Below are positions 37,472-46,392 of a stretch of DNA of 64,000 bases, in pieces. The notes beneath the pieces are model-generated. The model was not told the origin of the DNA. It saw only the letters and a program-made list of their open reading frames with translations, and searched no databases. This DNA is from Parathalassolituus penaei. GTDB taxonomy: Bacteria > Pseudomonadota > Gammaproteobacteria > Pseudomonadales > Oceanobacteraceae. Where the stretch lies: NCBI RefSeq assembly GCF_026626885.1, contig NZ_JAPNOA010000019.1, positions 62,001-126,000 of the forward strand, in the 5' to 3' direction. The translations under genes and the position numbers were made by a program. The stretch's first letter is position 1, and each line of letters begins with the position of its first letter.

Positions 37472-37843
37472 TCAGTGCAATATCGGTAATGGCCGGATTT
37501 CGCGGAGATCAAAATGTAATGCCAACAAATCCACCAACGCGTCCAGTGTGAGGTTCTCGAAGGCATCATAAACCGGGTTGACCTCGGACGATTCCGGGTA
37601 CTCCAGATGCACACCGTATTGCCCTGGCCGTTGCGCCAGTGTGAACAGATAAGCGCGCAGCTCACCGTCTACGGTGTCACACAAATACAGGGCGCGGGAG
37701 TCTGTGATGATGCGCTCATCCAGCGCCAGCGCATCGCGGTCGAGTTGTTCGGCCAGCAACAACAACAGATGTTTGATGCTCTGATCCTTGTCGAGCGCCC
37801 AGATATTAAGCGTCGACAAAACCTGCGTTCCGCCTGCTGCCAT
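37472..37843 (-). CDS. hypothetical protein in the rhodanese operon
   Basis: I do not recognise a family. The 123-residue protein is acidic and leucine-rich (IKHLLLLLAEQL near residue 23) with a mixed alpha/beta pattern; there is no signal peptide or membrane segment. The ATG at 37843 follows ggtggagtaacgtcc, so the site overlaps the end of the rhodanese gene 5 bp upstream. This argues for co-translation with that gene. Confidence 0.65.
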   Translation of the reverse strand: MAAGGTQVLSTLNIWALDKDQSIKHLLLLLAEQLDRDALALDERIITDSRALYLCDTVDGELRAYLFTLAQRPGQYGVHLEYPESSEVNPVYDAFENLTLDALVDLLALHFDLREIRPLPILH

Positions 37844-37848
37844 GGACG

Positions 37849-38169
37849 TTACTCCACCGGTTGCGCATTAACCTCAAGCCAGCGGGTATAACCGCCAACC
37901 AGATTAAAGACGTTGTCGAAACCAAAACCGGTCAGAAACTCGGTCAGGTGCTCACTGCGATGGCCGCTGTAGCAGTACACCAAAATGGTGCGCTGTTTAT
38001 CGCCCTTGCGCACCAGACTCTCGACGAGACCATCATGGGCATGCAAGGCACCGTCGAGATGACCGGCCTTGTAGTCTGTGAGGTTACGGCAGTCGAGCAG
38101 CATCCAGTCAGCACTGGCTCGCAGGGCTTGAAAATCTTCACAGTTGAGGGATTTGATCACGGCGCTCAT
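37849..38169 (-). CDS. single-domain rhodanese-like sulfurtransferase
   Basis: A 106-residue GlpE-type rhodanese. The catalytic cysteine lies in VYCYSGHRSEH (near residue 66), and LLDCRNLTDYKAGHLDGA is the first conserved block. Such proteins carry a persulfide and move sulfane sulfur. It starts at an ATG that overlaps the stop of a 60-codon ORF (ATGA) and is followed 5 bp later by a hypothetical gene, giving a three-gene unit. Confidence 0.88.
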   Translation of the reverse strand: MSAVIKSLNCEDFQALRASADWMLLDCRNLTDYKAGHLDGALHAHDGLVESLVRKGDKQRTILVYCYSGHRSEHLTEFLTGFGFDNVFNLVGGYTRWLEVNAQPVE

Positions 38170-38348
38170 ACCAGCACCTCGACCAGCCAGGTGCGGCTAC
38201 GGGAAACCACACGACGCATCATTGGTGTCAGCCACACACACCGCATCACAGGCAACGAGGTTTGTCGCCTTGTCGCCAGAAGAATTGTCGCAAAGGCTAC
38301 AAAAAAGGGTTGAGCAGAGGGCAGGAACGCCCGGATTCTGAGGGTCAT
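38166..38348 (-). CDS. 60-residue ORF coupled to the rhodanese gene
   Basis: It starts at an ATG five bases after a perfect ggagg, and its TGA overlaps the rhodanese ATG. The peptide is basic, with many Arg, and has a hydrophobic stretch AQPFFVAFATILLA at residues about 12-25, compatible with a membrane-attached or leader peptide. There is no similarity I recognise. It may be a real small protein or a translational leader that controls the next gene. Confidence 0.5.
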   Translation of the reverse strand: MTLRIRAFLPSAQPFFVAFATILLATRRQTSLPVMRCVWLTPMMRRVVSRSRTWLVEVLV

Positions 38349-38351
38349 AAC

Positions 38352-38389
38352 AACCTCCGTGTAACAAACAGTGTTGAGTCACGGAGGTT
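38352..38389 (-). promoter_or_regulatory. hairpin covering the ribosome-binding site of the rhodanese operon
   Basis: aacctccgtg (38352-38361) and cacggaggtt (38380-38389) are perfect 10-bp inverted repeats with an 18-nt loop. On the minus strand the second arm contains the ggagg used by the ORF at 38348. Folding would hide it, as in RNA thermometers or attenuation-type switches. No T-run makes it a terminator. Confidence 0.55.
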
Positions 38390-38447
38390 ATTGCAAGCAG
38401 CAGGCCAGCCGTCAGAGGCCAGCCCGGTTAGCAGCTAATACGGCCGA

Positions 38448-39845
38448 TTAACGCATTGGTGGCAGACCACCGCCACCCAAACCGCCCATCTTGCCACCAC
38501 TCATGGCGCTCATGGCACGCATCATCTTGCGCATACCGCCCGGAGCCGCCACTTTTTTCATCATTTTCTGCATTTGCTTGTGCTGTTTCAGAACGCGGTT
38601 AACGTCCTGAATCTGGGTACCGGAACCCATGGCAATACGCTTTTTGCGGGAGCCATTGATCTTGTCCGGGTCCTGACGCTCCAGCGGGGTCATGGAAAAA
38701 ATGATGGCTTCCATCTGCTTGAACTGCTTTTCAGCCGCCGCAGTGGCTTTGGTCATATCACCACCGAGGTTGCCCATACCAGGCAGCTTGTCGAGCATGG
38801 AGGTCAGGCCGCCCATTTTCTTCATTTGCTGCAGCTGGTCGAGGAAGTCTTCGAGGTCGAAACCTTCACCCTTCTTCAGCTTCTTGGCCAGTTTTTCGGC
38901 CTTGGCCTTGTCGATATTACGTTCAGCTTCTTCGATCAGAGTCAGAACGTCACCGAGGTCGAGAATACGGGACGCAACACGGTCCGGGTGGAACGGTTCC
39001 AGAGCATCGGTCTTTTCACCCATACCCATGAACTTGATCGGCTTGCCAGTGATATGACGCACAGAAAGCGCCGCACCACCACGGGCGTCACCATCAGCCT
39101 TGGTCAGAATCACACCGGTGAGCGGCAGTGCTTCGCTGAAAGCACGCGCAGTATTGGCGGCGTCCTGACCGGTCATGGCGTCAACCACAAACAGGGTTTC
39201 AATCGGGTTGATTCCTGCGTGCAGTTCCTTGATCTCGGCCATCATCTCTTCGTCGATGGCCAGACGACCGGCGGTATCCACCAGCAGCACATCGGCGTGC
39301 GCTTTTTTGGCAGCATCAATCGCCGCCTTGGCAATGGCCAGCGGTTTCTGGTCCGGACTGGACGGGAAGAACACCGCGCCCACGTCGTTGGCCAGAGTTT
39401 CCAGCTGCTTGATCGCCGCAGGACGGTAAACGTCCGCCGACACCACCATTACTTTTTTCTTTTCACGTTCTTGCAGGTACTTGGCCAGCTTGCCCACCGT
39501 GGTGGTTTTACCAGCACCCTGCAGACCCGCCATCAGCACAATGGCCGGAGGCTGTTGGGCCAGGTTCAGCTTTTCATTGGCCTCACCCATTACCTTCATC
39601 AGTTCTTCGTGAACAATCTTCAGGAAGACCTGACCCGGGTTCAGACTTTTCAGAACCTCGGTGCCAATAGCACGCTCTTTAACCTGATCGGTGAAAGCCT
39701 TAACGACCGGCAGCGCCACGTCAGCTTCCAGCAGGGCCATACGCACTTCACGTACAGTGCCCTTGATATTGTCTTCAGTCAGCCTGGCCTGGCCGGTAAT
39801 ACTTTTCAGGGCCTTGCCAAGGCGGTCGGTCAAACTCTCAAACAT
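38448..39845 (-). CDS. ffh: signal recognition particle protein Ffh
   Basis: The SRP54 GTPase binds 4.5S RNA and signal sequences and docks with FtsY. The 465 residues hold an N domain (FESLTDRLGKAL) and a GTPase domain with GLQGAGKTTTVGKLA near residue 107, VDTAGRLA, and TKADGDARGG. The Met-rich M domain ends MRKMMRAMSAMSGGKMGG. I start at the ATG at 39845; seventeen extra codons upstream do not resemble the family. ypjD and corB lie just upstream in the divergent orientation, the usual gammaproteobacterial order. Confidence 0.97.
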   Translation of the reverse strand: MFESLTDRLGKALKSITGQARLTEDNIKGTVREVRMALLEADVALPVVKAFTDQVKERAIGTEVLKSLNPGQVFLKIVHEELMKVMGEANEKLNLAQQPPAIVLMAGLQGAGKTTTVGKLAKYLQEREKKKVMVVSADVYRPAAIKQLETLANDVGAVFFPSSPDQKPLAIAKAAIDAAKKAHADVLLVDTAGRLAIDEEMMAEIKELHAGINPIETLFVVDAMTGQDAANTARAFSEALPLTGVILTKADGDARGGAALSVRHITGKPIKFMGMGEKTDALEPFHPDRVASRILDLGDVLTLIEEAERNIDKAKAEKLAKKLKKGEGFDLEDFLDQLQQMKKMGGLTSMLDKLPGMGNLGGDMTKATAAAEKQFKQMEAIIFSMTPLERQDPDKINGSRKKRIAMGSGTQIQDVNRVLKQHKQMQKMMKKVAAPGGMRKMMRAMSAMSGGKMGGLGGGGLPPMR

Positions 39846-40034
39846 GACGGAGTCTCTTGTTAACAGGGACACCAGAAACGGCTGGCATCCGGGCAAGCGG
39901 AAAAAGGCAGGCAGTATACCAACTAATCAGCAAAGCCGCAGACTAAAGCTGGTGATCAGCGCGCAAATACGAAACACTGACAGTAACGCCGATCAATATT
40001 GTCCCTCCCACCTCCTGACATACGGATATTCCAG

Positions 40035-40718
40035 ATGAAGGATCATTTCGAACCTGGGCTGATGACCTTTCTGCGCGAGCTGGCGGCCAATAACCAGCGC
40101 GAGTGGTTTGAGGAACATCGGCCCCAATATGAACAACTGCTGCGTGAACCGGCGTTTGCTTTTATCAACGCCATGGCCGACGAGCTGCTGCACCTGTCAC
40201 CGTTTTATGAAGCCAGCGCCCGCAAGAACGGTGGCTCACTGATGCGAATTAACCGCGATGTGCGATTTGGCCACGACAAACGCCCGTACAAAACCAATGT
40301 GGGGATCCAGTTTCGCCATCAGAGTGGTCGGGATGTCCACGCTCCAGGCTTTTATCTGCATATTGAACCCGGCGAGGTGTTTGTCGGTGTTGGTGTATGG
40401 CACCCGGCGGCTCCGCAACTGGCACAGATTCGTGATGCCATTGTTGAAAAGCCCGAGGCGTATCAGGCTGCCATCCAGCATCCGGACTTCCTCGCCCATT
40501 TCAGTCTGGTCGGCGATTCCCTGATCCGCCCACCGCGGGGTTATGATCCAGCACATCCGCTCATTAATGAGCTGAAACGCAAGGACTTTATCGCCCTCTG
40601 CGCCCTCAGCGAGGACGAGTTATGGCAACCGGGGCTGGCCAAACGGGTAGCAGAATACTTCGCTGCCGGCAGCTCGCTGCAAGCCTGGCTGTGTCAGGTA
40701 CTGGGTTTACGTTACTGA
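40035..40718 (+). CDS. DUF2461 (TIGR02453) family protein
   Basis: A 227-residue protein with the DUF2461 pattern: FLRELAANNQREWFEEHRPQYE (shown in parts LRELAANNQREWF and EHRPQYE), RINRDVRFGHDKRPYKTNVG and GVGVWHPAAPQLAQIR. Function is unknown. I start at ATG 40035, since FEPGLM follows directly; TTG 39999 would add twelve residues. It lies divergent from ffh and 66 bp before ypjD. Confidence 0.88.
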   Translation: MKDHFEPGLMTFLRELAANNQREWFEEHRPQYEQLLREPAFAFINAMADELLHLSPFYEASARKNGGSLMRINRDVRFGHDKRPYKTNVGIQFRHQSGRDVHAPGFYLHIEPGEVFVGVGVWHPAAPQLAQIRDAIVEKPEAYQAAIQHPDFLAHFSLVGDSLIRPPRGYDPAHPLINELKRKDFIALCALSEDELWQPGLAKRVAEYFAAGSSLQAWLCQVLGLRY

Positions 40719-40784
40719 TATTTCGACGCTTTCCCCACACCGGGGCTTGTGCGACACTCTGGGCATCAGTCCGGGATTTGGAAC

Positions 40785-41600
40785 ATGTCTGATTTATTTG
40801 TAGCCCTGCCTGCTGTGGGGCTTTATCTGTTTACTGCATTTCGTCAGTGGCAAACCATCGCCGGGCACCAGCCCGCCAATCGTGGTCTGGTCCTGACCAC
40901 CACCATGATCGCTGCGCTGTTGCATCTCGGTTATCTGAGCTTTGATGCCATTACTGGCCGCGCCGGTGGCCATGCTATCAACTTCGCCTTCATGGAAGTC
41001 GGCTCCCTGATTGGCTGGGTGATCACCCTCTTGCTGCTGTTTTCCAGCTGGAAAAAACCGGTCGAGAACCTGTTTGTGGGGCTATTCCCCATGACCGCCG
41101 TGGTGTTGCTGGTGGCCGCCCTGGCCGATCAGCACAACCCGCTCGGCCACCTGAGCTACAGCCTTGCCTGGCACATTCTGTTGTCGATTCTGGCTTACAG
41201 CGTGTTTGTGATTGCCGCGGTGCAGTCGATTCTGCTGTTCCTGCAGGACAAACATCTGCGTCAACACAAGACTCACGGTCTGATCCGCGCGCTACCGCCG
41301 CTGCAGATTATGGACGCGCTGCTGTTTGAAATGATCTGGCTGGGCATGATCCTGCTGACCCTGGCGTTTGCGGTGGGGTGGCCAGGCGTCGTGAGCCTGA
41401 AAGAGCAACACCTGGTACACAAGGTTGTGTTCGCCAGCATCGGCTGGATGGTCTTTGCCATGCTGCTCATCGGTCGCTACCGCTTTGGCTGGCGTGGCGC
41501 GGTTGCCAGTCGCTGGACTCTGACCGGTACCTCGTTCCTGATCCTGTCCTACTTCGGCTCAAAATTTGTACTGGAAGTATTGATTGCTCGTGCCAACTGA
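40785..41600 (+). CDS. ypjD: YpjD/CcsA-like inner-membrane protein
   Basis: A 271-residue polytopic protein with about eight transmembrane helices and the cytochrome c assembly-type (CcsA/HemX) core: HLGYLSFDAI near residue 48 and WHILLSILAYSVFVIAA near 130. HKVVFASIGWMVFAMLL is near 215, and several helix-end His could bind haem. E. coli YpjD has the same size and genomic position beside ffh. The exact role is unproven. The ATG at 40785 begins MSDLFVALP. Confidence 0.85.
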   Translation: MSDLFVALPAVGLYLFTAFRQWQTIAGHQPANRGLVLTTTMIAALLHLGYLSFDAITGRAGGHAINFAFMEVGSLIGWVITLLLLFSSWKKPVENLFVGLFPMTAVVLLVAALADQHNPLGHLSYSLAWHILLSILAYSVFVIAAVQSILLFLQDKHLRQHKTHGLIRALPPLQIMDALLFEMIWLGMILLTLAFAVGWPGVVSLKEQHLVHKVVFASIGWMVFAMLLIGRYRFGWRGAVASRWTLTGTSFLILSYFGSKFVLEVLIARAN

Positions 41601-41715
41601 TCGAATGCCGTACAGAAAAAACCTCGCTTTCCGTACGGTATCCATCCAATCGCCAGTTGACAGTCAGCAGTCGCCCCATATGATGGCCAAACCACCATCA
41701 ACATAGGACACCGTT

Positions 41716-43008
41716 TTGAACGAGGTTCCCTTAAGTGTGCTATTTGGCATACTCGCGGTACTGCTTCTTTTTTCAGCGTTTTTCTCCAGCTCTGAAACGG
41801 GGATGATGTCCCTCAACCGTTACCGGTTGCGTCATCTCGCCAAAAATAATCACAGTGGTGCCAAACGCGCAGTTAGCCTGCTGGAAAAGCCGGACCGGCT
41901 GATTGGTACCATTCTGACCGGTAACAACCTGGTTAACTTCGCCGCCGCGGCCCTGGCCACCATCATCAGCCAACGCCTGTGGCCGGATAACCCGGACCTC
42001 GCCGTATTCGTCAACACCATCCTGTTTACCCTGATTGTGCTGATCTGTGCCGAACTGACCCCAAAGACTCTGGCCGCCATTGCGCCGGAAGCGGTCGCGT
42101 TCCCGGCCTCCCGAATCCTGATCGCTCTACAATGGTTCCTGCACCCATTTGTCTGGTTTGTTAACACGATTGCTAACGGCCTGCTGAAACTGATCCGTAT
42201 TGATGTCAACCAGACCAACAGCGATCACCTCAGCACCGAAGAATTACGAACCGTGGTGCGTGAAGCCGGCACCATGATTCCAAAGCGTCACCAGCACATG
42301 CTGCTGAGCATTCTCGACCTCGAGAAAATGACCGTTAACGACATCATGATTCCACGCGGTGAAGTCATCGGTATCGACCTCGACGACGACATGGCGACCA
42401 TTGTTGAACAGCTTCGTACCACCCAGCACACCCGTATGCCGGTGTATCGTGGAGATATCAACAACGTGGTGGGTATCCTGCACGCGCGCTCAATTGCCCG
42501 TTTTATGACCCAGCCAGAGTTCACCAAAGAAGACATCGAAAAGGTTTCCCGTGAACCCTACTTCATTCCGGAAAGCACACCGCTGCACACCCAGCTGTTT
42601 AACTTTCAGAAGAACCAGCGTCGTATTGCCGTAGTGGTGGATGAGTACGGTGATATTCAGGGTATCTGTACCCTCGAAGACATTCTGGAAGAGATTGTGG
42701 GTGAGTTCACCACCGACGTGGTGGCCGCCAGCTCACCGGATATCCTCAAGCAGAACGAAGATGTGTTTATCGTTGATGGCACCGCTTATATCCGCGATGT
42801 AAACCGTCAGATGAACTGGGACTGGCCAACCGACGGCCCTAAAACCGTCAGTGGCCTGATCGTTGAAATGCTCGAACACATCCCGGAATCACCGGTGTGT
42901 TTACGCCTTGGCGGTATCTATCTGGTGGAAATCCTGCAGATCAAGGACAACACCATTCGCGCGATTCGGGTCGAGATCGACAAGAAACGCGCCGCTGAAC
43001 GCGAATAA
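41716..43008 (+). CDS. corB: CNNM/CorB-type transporter, TTG start
   Basis: A 430-residue protein. The N-terminal DUF21 domain has four hydrophobic segments (about 7-30, 60-84, 88-110, 119-145) with the SSSETGMMSLNRYRLRHLA segment. A CBS pair (about 200-330, MIPRGEVIGIDLDDD and VVVDEYGDIQG) and a CorC/HlyC domain at the C-terminus follow. Members are linked to magnesium or cobalt export. No ATG exists near the N-terminus; a TTG at 41716 with ataggacaccgt upstream is the only sensible start. It follows ypjD, as in E. coli. Confidence 0.9.
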   Translation: MNEVPLSVLFGILAVLLLFSAFFSSSETGMMSLNRYRLRHLAKNNHSGAKRAVSLLEKPDRLIGTILTGNNLVNFAAAALATIISQRLWPDNPDLAVFVNTILFTLIVLICAELTPKTLAAIAPEAVAFPASRILIALQWFLHPFVWFVNTIANGLLKLIRIDVNQTNSDHLSTEELRTVVREAGTMIPKRHQHMLLSILDLEKMTVNDIMIPRGEVIGIDLDDDMATIVEQLRTTQHTRMPVYRGDINNVVGILHARSIARFMTQPEFTKEDIEKVSREPYFIPESTPLHTQLFNFQKNQRRIAVVVDEYGDIQGICTLEDILEEIVGEFTTDVVAASSPDILKQNEDVFIVDGTAYIRDVNRQMNWDWPTDGPKTVSGLIVEMLEHIPESPVCLRLGGIYLVEILQIKDNTIRAIRVEIDKKRAAERE

Positions 43009-43011
43009 CCG

Positions 43012-43045
43012 ACAAGGCCCGCCTCAGCGCGGGCCTTGTTGTTTT
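43012..43045. terminator. terminator between convergent corB and lipoprotein gene
   Basis: An 11-bp perfect stem (acaaggcccgc / gcgggccttgt) with a 6-nt loop is followed by tgtttt. It lies between the corB stop and the stop of the leftward gene. Confidence 0.8.
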
Positions 43046-44793
43046 CAGCCCTCGGAAGCCACCTGCAAACGAATATTGCCTTCGTAATGACCAGCACTGA
43101 TAGCGGTTTCCACACCATCCACATACATGGTCAGGGACGAACCATCGGATGCCGTTATTTCAGCGCCTTCGGCAATCGTCAGACTGGTCAGCCATGAGGT
43201 CTGATCCAGCGTCCAACTACTGGAAGCATCCAGACTCACCGTCACGCCATTACTGTTGGAGGTTTCACCGTATACGTTCACGACCTCACCAATGTAGGCG
43301 TAGTCCGCCGCGGTTAACTGGTCTGCAGTGAAACCGGCCACTTCGTACTGGGGTGTAGTGGTTGCCGTGGTAATCGCACCGGTCAACTCGCTGTTTTCCA
43401 GATTCACCTGCATGGTCACCGCCAGAGTATTACCGTTGACCAGATCCCCACTGAGCGATGTGTTAGCGATATTGATGGCCGACTCATAGTTACCCGTTAC
43501 CGTGCCCACCATAGCCACAAAATACGGATCATCGTTGGCCATCAGCTGCACCAGAACACCACTGTCCGACACCACGGTGGCAGAGTCGATATTGATGGTC
43601 GGATAACTGCCCTTGGCCTGAATCCCTGTGCCTGCCGAGTGAATCACGCTGCTGTCATTAATGGTCAGAGTGCCGGTAGCGTTGCTGTGCAGCATCACAC
43701 CAATGCGCCCGGACTGGATATCAGAACTGCCACTGACGGTTGCGGTACTGCTGCTGGTCAGAATCAGGCCGTAATCGGTGATATCAAAATCACATCCCCG
43801 AATTACCACATCGGCACCGTTATCAGAGTAGGCACCATATCCGCTTTCACGAGTGGACACATGGGAATTGATACAATACAGCTCGGTGCCATTCACATCA
43901 TCGGTGGACAATACCCCCCAGGCATCAGAACTGAGATCACTGTTAACGTAATAGGCCGTGGCATTCTGGGTTGCCAGTGTTGAACGCACATTACCGGTAA
44001 TACCCAGCATCCACGGCACCTCCATCATACCGCTCCCCAATGCCCATACATAATCTTCAGGCAAGGTGCCGTTATAGGTCGTGATAACCGAGTCGGTAAC
44101 CGTCAGGGTGCTGTTACCAGTTGCAAACGTGGCTGGCCGAATAGAACCGGTATTGGTAATCACCGCACCGGTCATGGCGACATTGGCATAACCGGCGGTC
44201 ATCACCGCCGCACCGAGACCGGCAAAGTCGTTGGAGCCATTACCATCGAAGGTAATTTCCGGGTTATTGATTTCATAATCAAAGCTGTCGGTACTGTCGG
44301 CACTGCTGCCAATCAGAATACCGTTGAAGTTTTCACCCTCTGAACGAATCACCACACTGTCGGCGGCAGAGTCCGAGACATCACCACTGCTGATCGCGGA
44401 TGGCACTGATTTCGACTCCACATAGGCTCCGTCTTCTACGTACAGGGCAGCCCGATAGTTATAGGTAACGTCCGAGCCGAAAATACTGAAGCTGAGCGGA
44501 ATGGCTTCTGCCACATGCAGCACAATGTCGCCAGAATAGTTACCGGCGGTGATTCCGGTTTCGACGTTGTTCACAGTCAGAGTCAGGGTATAACCGTCCG
44601 GTGCACTCAGCGTGGCATTCTCACCGATGGATAATTTGTCCAGTGTTGTCGTTGTGGATATGACCAACGTATCGTCAGCAGCCACCGTCAGGGATTCAAG
44701 TGCCGTTGAATCGCCACTGCCACCACAACCCGACAATATTCCGGTTAATAACAGAGCACACGGGGTGAGTGTTCGAGCAGATATAAAAACCAT
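43045..44793 (-). CDS. lipoprotein with beta-helix-like centre and matching end modules
   Basis: A 582-residue exported lipoprotein: the signal ends in LLTGILSGC (residues about 15-23). The long Ser/Thr/Asn/Gly-rich middle (about 120-480) has regular short strands (for example YGLILTSSSTATVSGSSDI), like a right-handed beta-helix adhesin or polysaccharide-binding protein. Two modules of about 45 residues near each end are related: LSIGENATLSAPDGYTLTL with NVETGITAGNYSGDI, and LTIAEGAEITASDGSSLTM with GVETAISAGHYEGNI. I recognise no named family. The next gene upstream is in the opposite orientation. Confidence 0.68.
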   Translation of the reverse strand: MVFISARTLTPCALLLTGILSGCGGSGDSTALESLTVAADDTLVISTTTTLDKLSIGENATLSAPDGYTLTLTVNNVETGITAGNYSGDIVLHVAEAIPLSFSIFGSDVTYNYRAALYVEDGAYVESKSVPSAISSGDVSDSAADSVVIRSEGENFNGILIGSSADSTDSFDYEINNPEITFDGNGSNDFAGLGAAVMTAGYANVAMTGAVITNTGSIRPATFATGNSTLTVTDSVITTYNGTLPEDYVWALGSGMMEVPWMLGITGNVRSTLATQNATAYYVNSDLSSDAWGVLSTDDVNGTELYCINSHVSTRESGYGAYSDNGADVVIRGCDFDITDYGLILTSSSTATVSGSSDIQSGRIGVMLHSNATGTLTINDSSVIHSAGTGIQAKGSYPTINIDSATVVSDSGVLVQLMANDDPYFVAMVGTVTGNYESAINIANTSLSGDLVNGNTLAVTMQVNLENSELTGAITTATTTPQYEVAGFTADQLTAADYAYIGEVVNVYGETSNSNGVTVSLDASSSWTLDQTSWLTSLTIAEGAEITASDGSSLTMYVDGVETAISAGHYEGNIRLQVASEG

Positions 44794-45090
44794 TTCATTT
44801 CCATCCTGTATTTATTATTAGAATCAGATTGCGACGTATCCAGAAACATCGCTGCGGAAAATCTAGGGCTTCACTCGCTATAGCGTCCAATCGCTTGCAA
44901 TGATCCGACCGATTGTGGACACCAATTCAATCAGACAGGCCAATATCGTCAGAAATTGTATTGGCTGCCGTTCCGGCACCATCACTACACCGTTTATCCG
45001 GCTCGGCATATCAGTACTTGTTTTTGAATCAACCCAGGATTAGCCTGCGCGCACTTTTAACCCATCCATTACTGCATAGGAGGTAACACC
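44794..45090. other. 297-bp intergenic stretch upstream of the rtcB2 leader
   Basis: No gene is seen. It contains AT-rich stretches (around 44810-44830 and 44935-45000) that could include the promoters of the two divergent units. Nothing else is recognised. Confidence 0.4.
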
Positions 45091-45135
45091 ATGGCGCATT
45101 CATACCCAATCACTTCCCTTGCAGGTCTGATCTGA
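45091..45135 (+). CDS. 14-residue leader ORF upstream of rtcB2
   Basis: ATG 45091 is preceded by taggaggtaacacc, an almost ideal ribosome-binding site, and opens a short frame (MAHSYPITSLAGLI, then TGA). It is in the rtcB2 frame, but two stop codons intervene, so it is not an extended start. A small hairpin (caggaa/ttcctg, 45154-45170) lies after the stop, 77 bp before rtcB2. Its position in front of a ribosome-repair operon suggests translational control; this is an inference. Confidence 0.45.
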   Translation: MAHSYPITSLAGLI

Positions 45136-45246
45136 CCCTCGCTGCCCGCTCAGCAGGAACCCGTTTCCTGTTATGACTTCGGCCAGTGACGGCCAACCAC
45201 GACCTGCCCAACGTTATTTTTCTGTTATCTGAACAAGGTTTCGGAC

Positions 45247-46392
45247 ATGGGCAATTGCATCCAAATGCTTGCGGATCAGGTATCCCTGATCGCATCCGCC
45301 AATACCTGGATCGAAGGATTGGCAACCCAACAACTCATCAAAACCGCTGAACTCAGTGGTATGCAACGCGTCATTGGTATGCCGGATTTACACCCCGGCC
45401 GTGGTTATCCGGTGGGCGCGGCGTTTTTCAGTCAGGGCGTTTTGTACCCGGCGCTGGTCGGCTCCGACATTGGTTGTGGAATGGCGCTGTGGCAAACCAG
45501 CCTCAAGCACCACAAAACCAGTGTCGACAAACTGGAGCGCAAACTGGGTAACCAGGAACAACCGCTGGAGCAGCACTGGCTGGCGCTGATTCAGCAACGG
45601 CAACAGCAACTGGGCTTGCAAGCCACCGCTCACGACCAGTCGCTGGGCACCATTGGTGGCGGCAATCACTTCGCCGAGTTCCAGCAAATCGACCAGCTCT
45701 ATATTCCGGCGGCTGAGCTGCCGGGGCTGGATCAGCAACGTCTGTTACTGCTGGTGCATTCCGGTTCTCGTGGGCTGGGCCAACAGATTCTGACCAGCCA
45801 TGTCGAGCAACATAACCATCAGGGATTAACCGACCAACAACCCGCACAGGCGGCTTATCGGCAACAGCATGATCAGGCGCTGCGCTGGGCCGAACTGAAC
45901 CGCGAGCTGATCGCCCGCCGTTTTCTGGTGGCAATTGGCAGCGAGGGCGAGCCGTTGCTGGATGTGAACCACAATCTGGTCAGTCCGTTTCAGCTGCACG
46001 GCCAGACCGGCTGGTTACATCGCAAAGGCGCTACCCCATCGGATCAGGGCCTGGTGGTGATTCCCGGTTCCCGTGGTGATTACAGCTGGCTGGTGCGGCC
46101 CATCGCCAACCCGGATCTGCTGTGTTCGCTGGCCCACGGCGCCGGGCGTAAATGGAAACGTGGAGACTGTCGGCAACGCCTGAGTCACAAGTACTCGGTG
46201 AACGATCTGCGTTACACCCGCTTTGGCAGTCAGGTGATCTGCGCAGACCGTGAACTCCTGTACGACGAGGCACCGGAAGCCTACAAGCCCGCCAGTGCCA
46301 TTATGGAAAGCCTGCAACAAGCCGGACTGGTGGAACCACTGGCACGGCTGAAACCGGTACTGACCTACAAAACCCGTGGGGAGTGCTGCTGA
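45247..46392 (+). CDS. rtcB2: RNA ligase RtcB2
   Basis: A 381-residue RtcB-family 3'-phosphate RNA ligase. All hallmark motifs are present: SDIGCGM near residue 77 (metal cysteine), GGGNHFAEF near 137, VHSGSRGLG, VNHN, HRKGA and LAHGAGRKWKRGD with the guanylated histidine. It is shorter than canonical RtcB (about 408) and lies in front of prfH with a one-base overlap, the arrangement of RtcB2-PrfH. In that system PrfH recognises and rescues ribosomes cut in the decoding centre and RtcB2 reseals the 16S rRNA. There is no RtcR-type regulator nearby. Confidence 0.9.
   Translation: MGNCIQMLADQVSLIASANTWIEGLATQQLIKTAELSGMQRVIGMPDLHPGRGYPVGAAFFSQGVLYPALVGSDIGCGMALWQTSLKHHKTSVDKLERKLGNQEQPLEQHWLALIQQRQQQLGLQATAHDQSLGTIGGGNHFAEFQQIDQLYIPAAELPGLDQQRLLLLVHSGSRGLGQQILTSHVEQHNHQGLTDQQPAQAAYRQQHDQALRWAELNRELIARRFLVAIGSEGEPLLDVNHNLVSPFQLHGQTGWLHRKGATPSDQGLVVIPGSRGDYSWLVRPIANPDLLCSLAHGAGRKWKRGDCRQRLSHKYSVNDLRYTRFGSQVICADRELLYDEAPEAYKPASAIMESLQQAGLVEPLARLKPVLTYKTRGECC

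Noticed and set aside
38197-38382. Cys-rich 61-codon frame with a GTG start opposite nothing else
   Set aside because: Its start lies within the hairpin arm and it has no ribosome-binding site; the overlapping ATG frame at 38348 has one and couples to the rhodanese gene.
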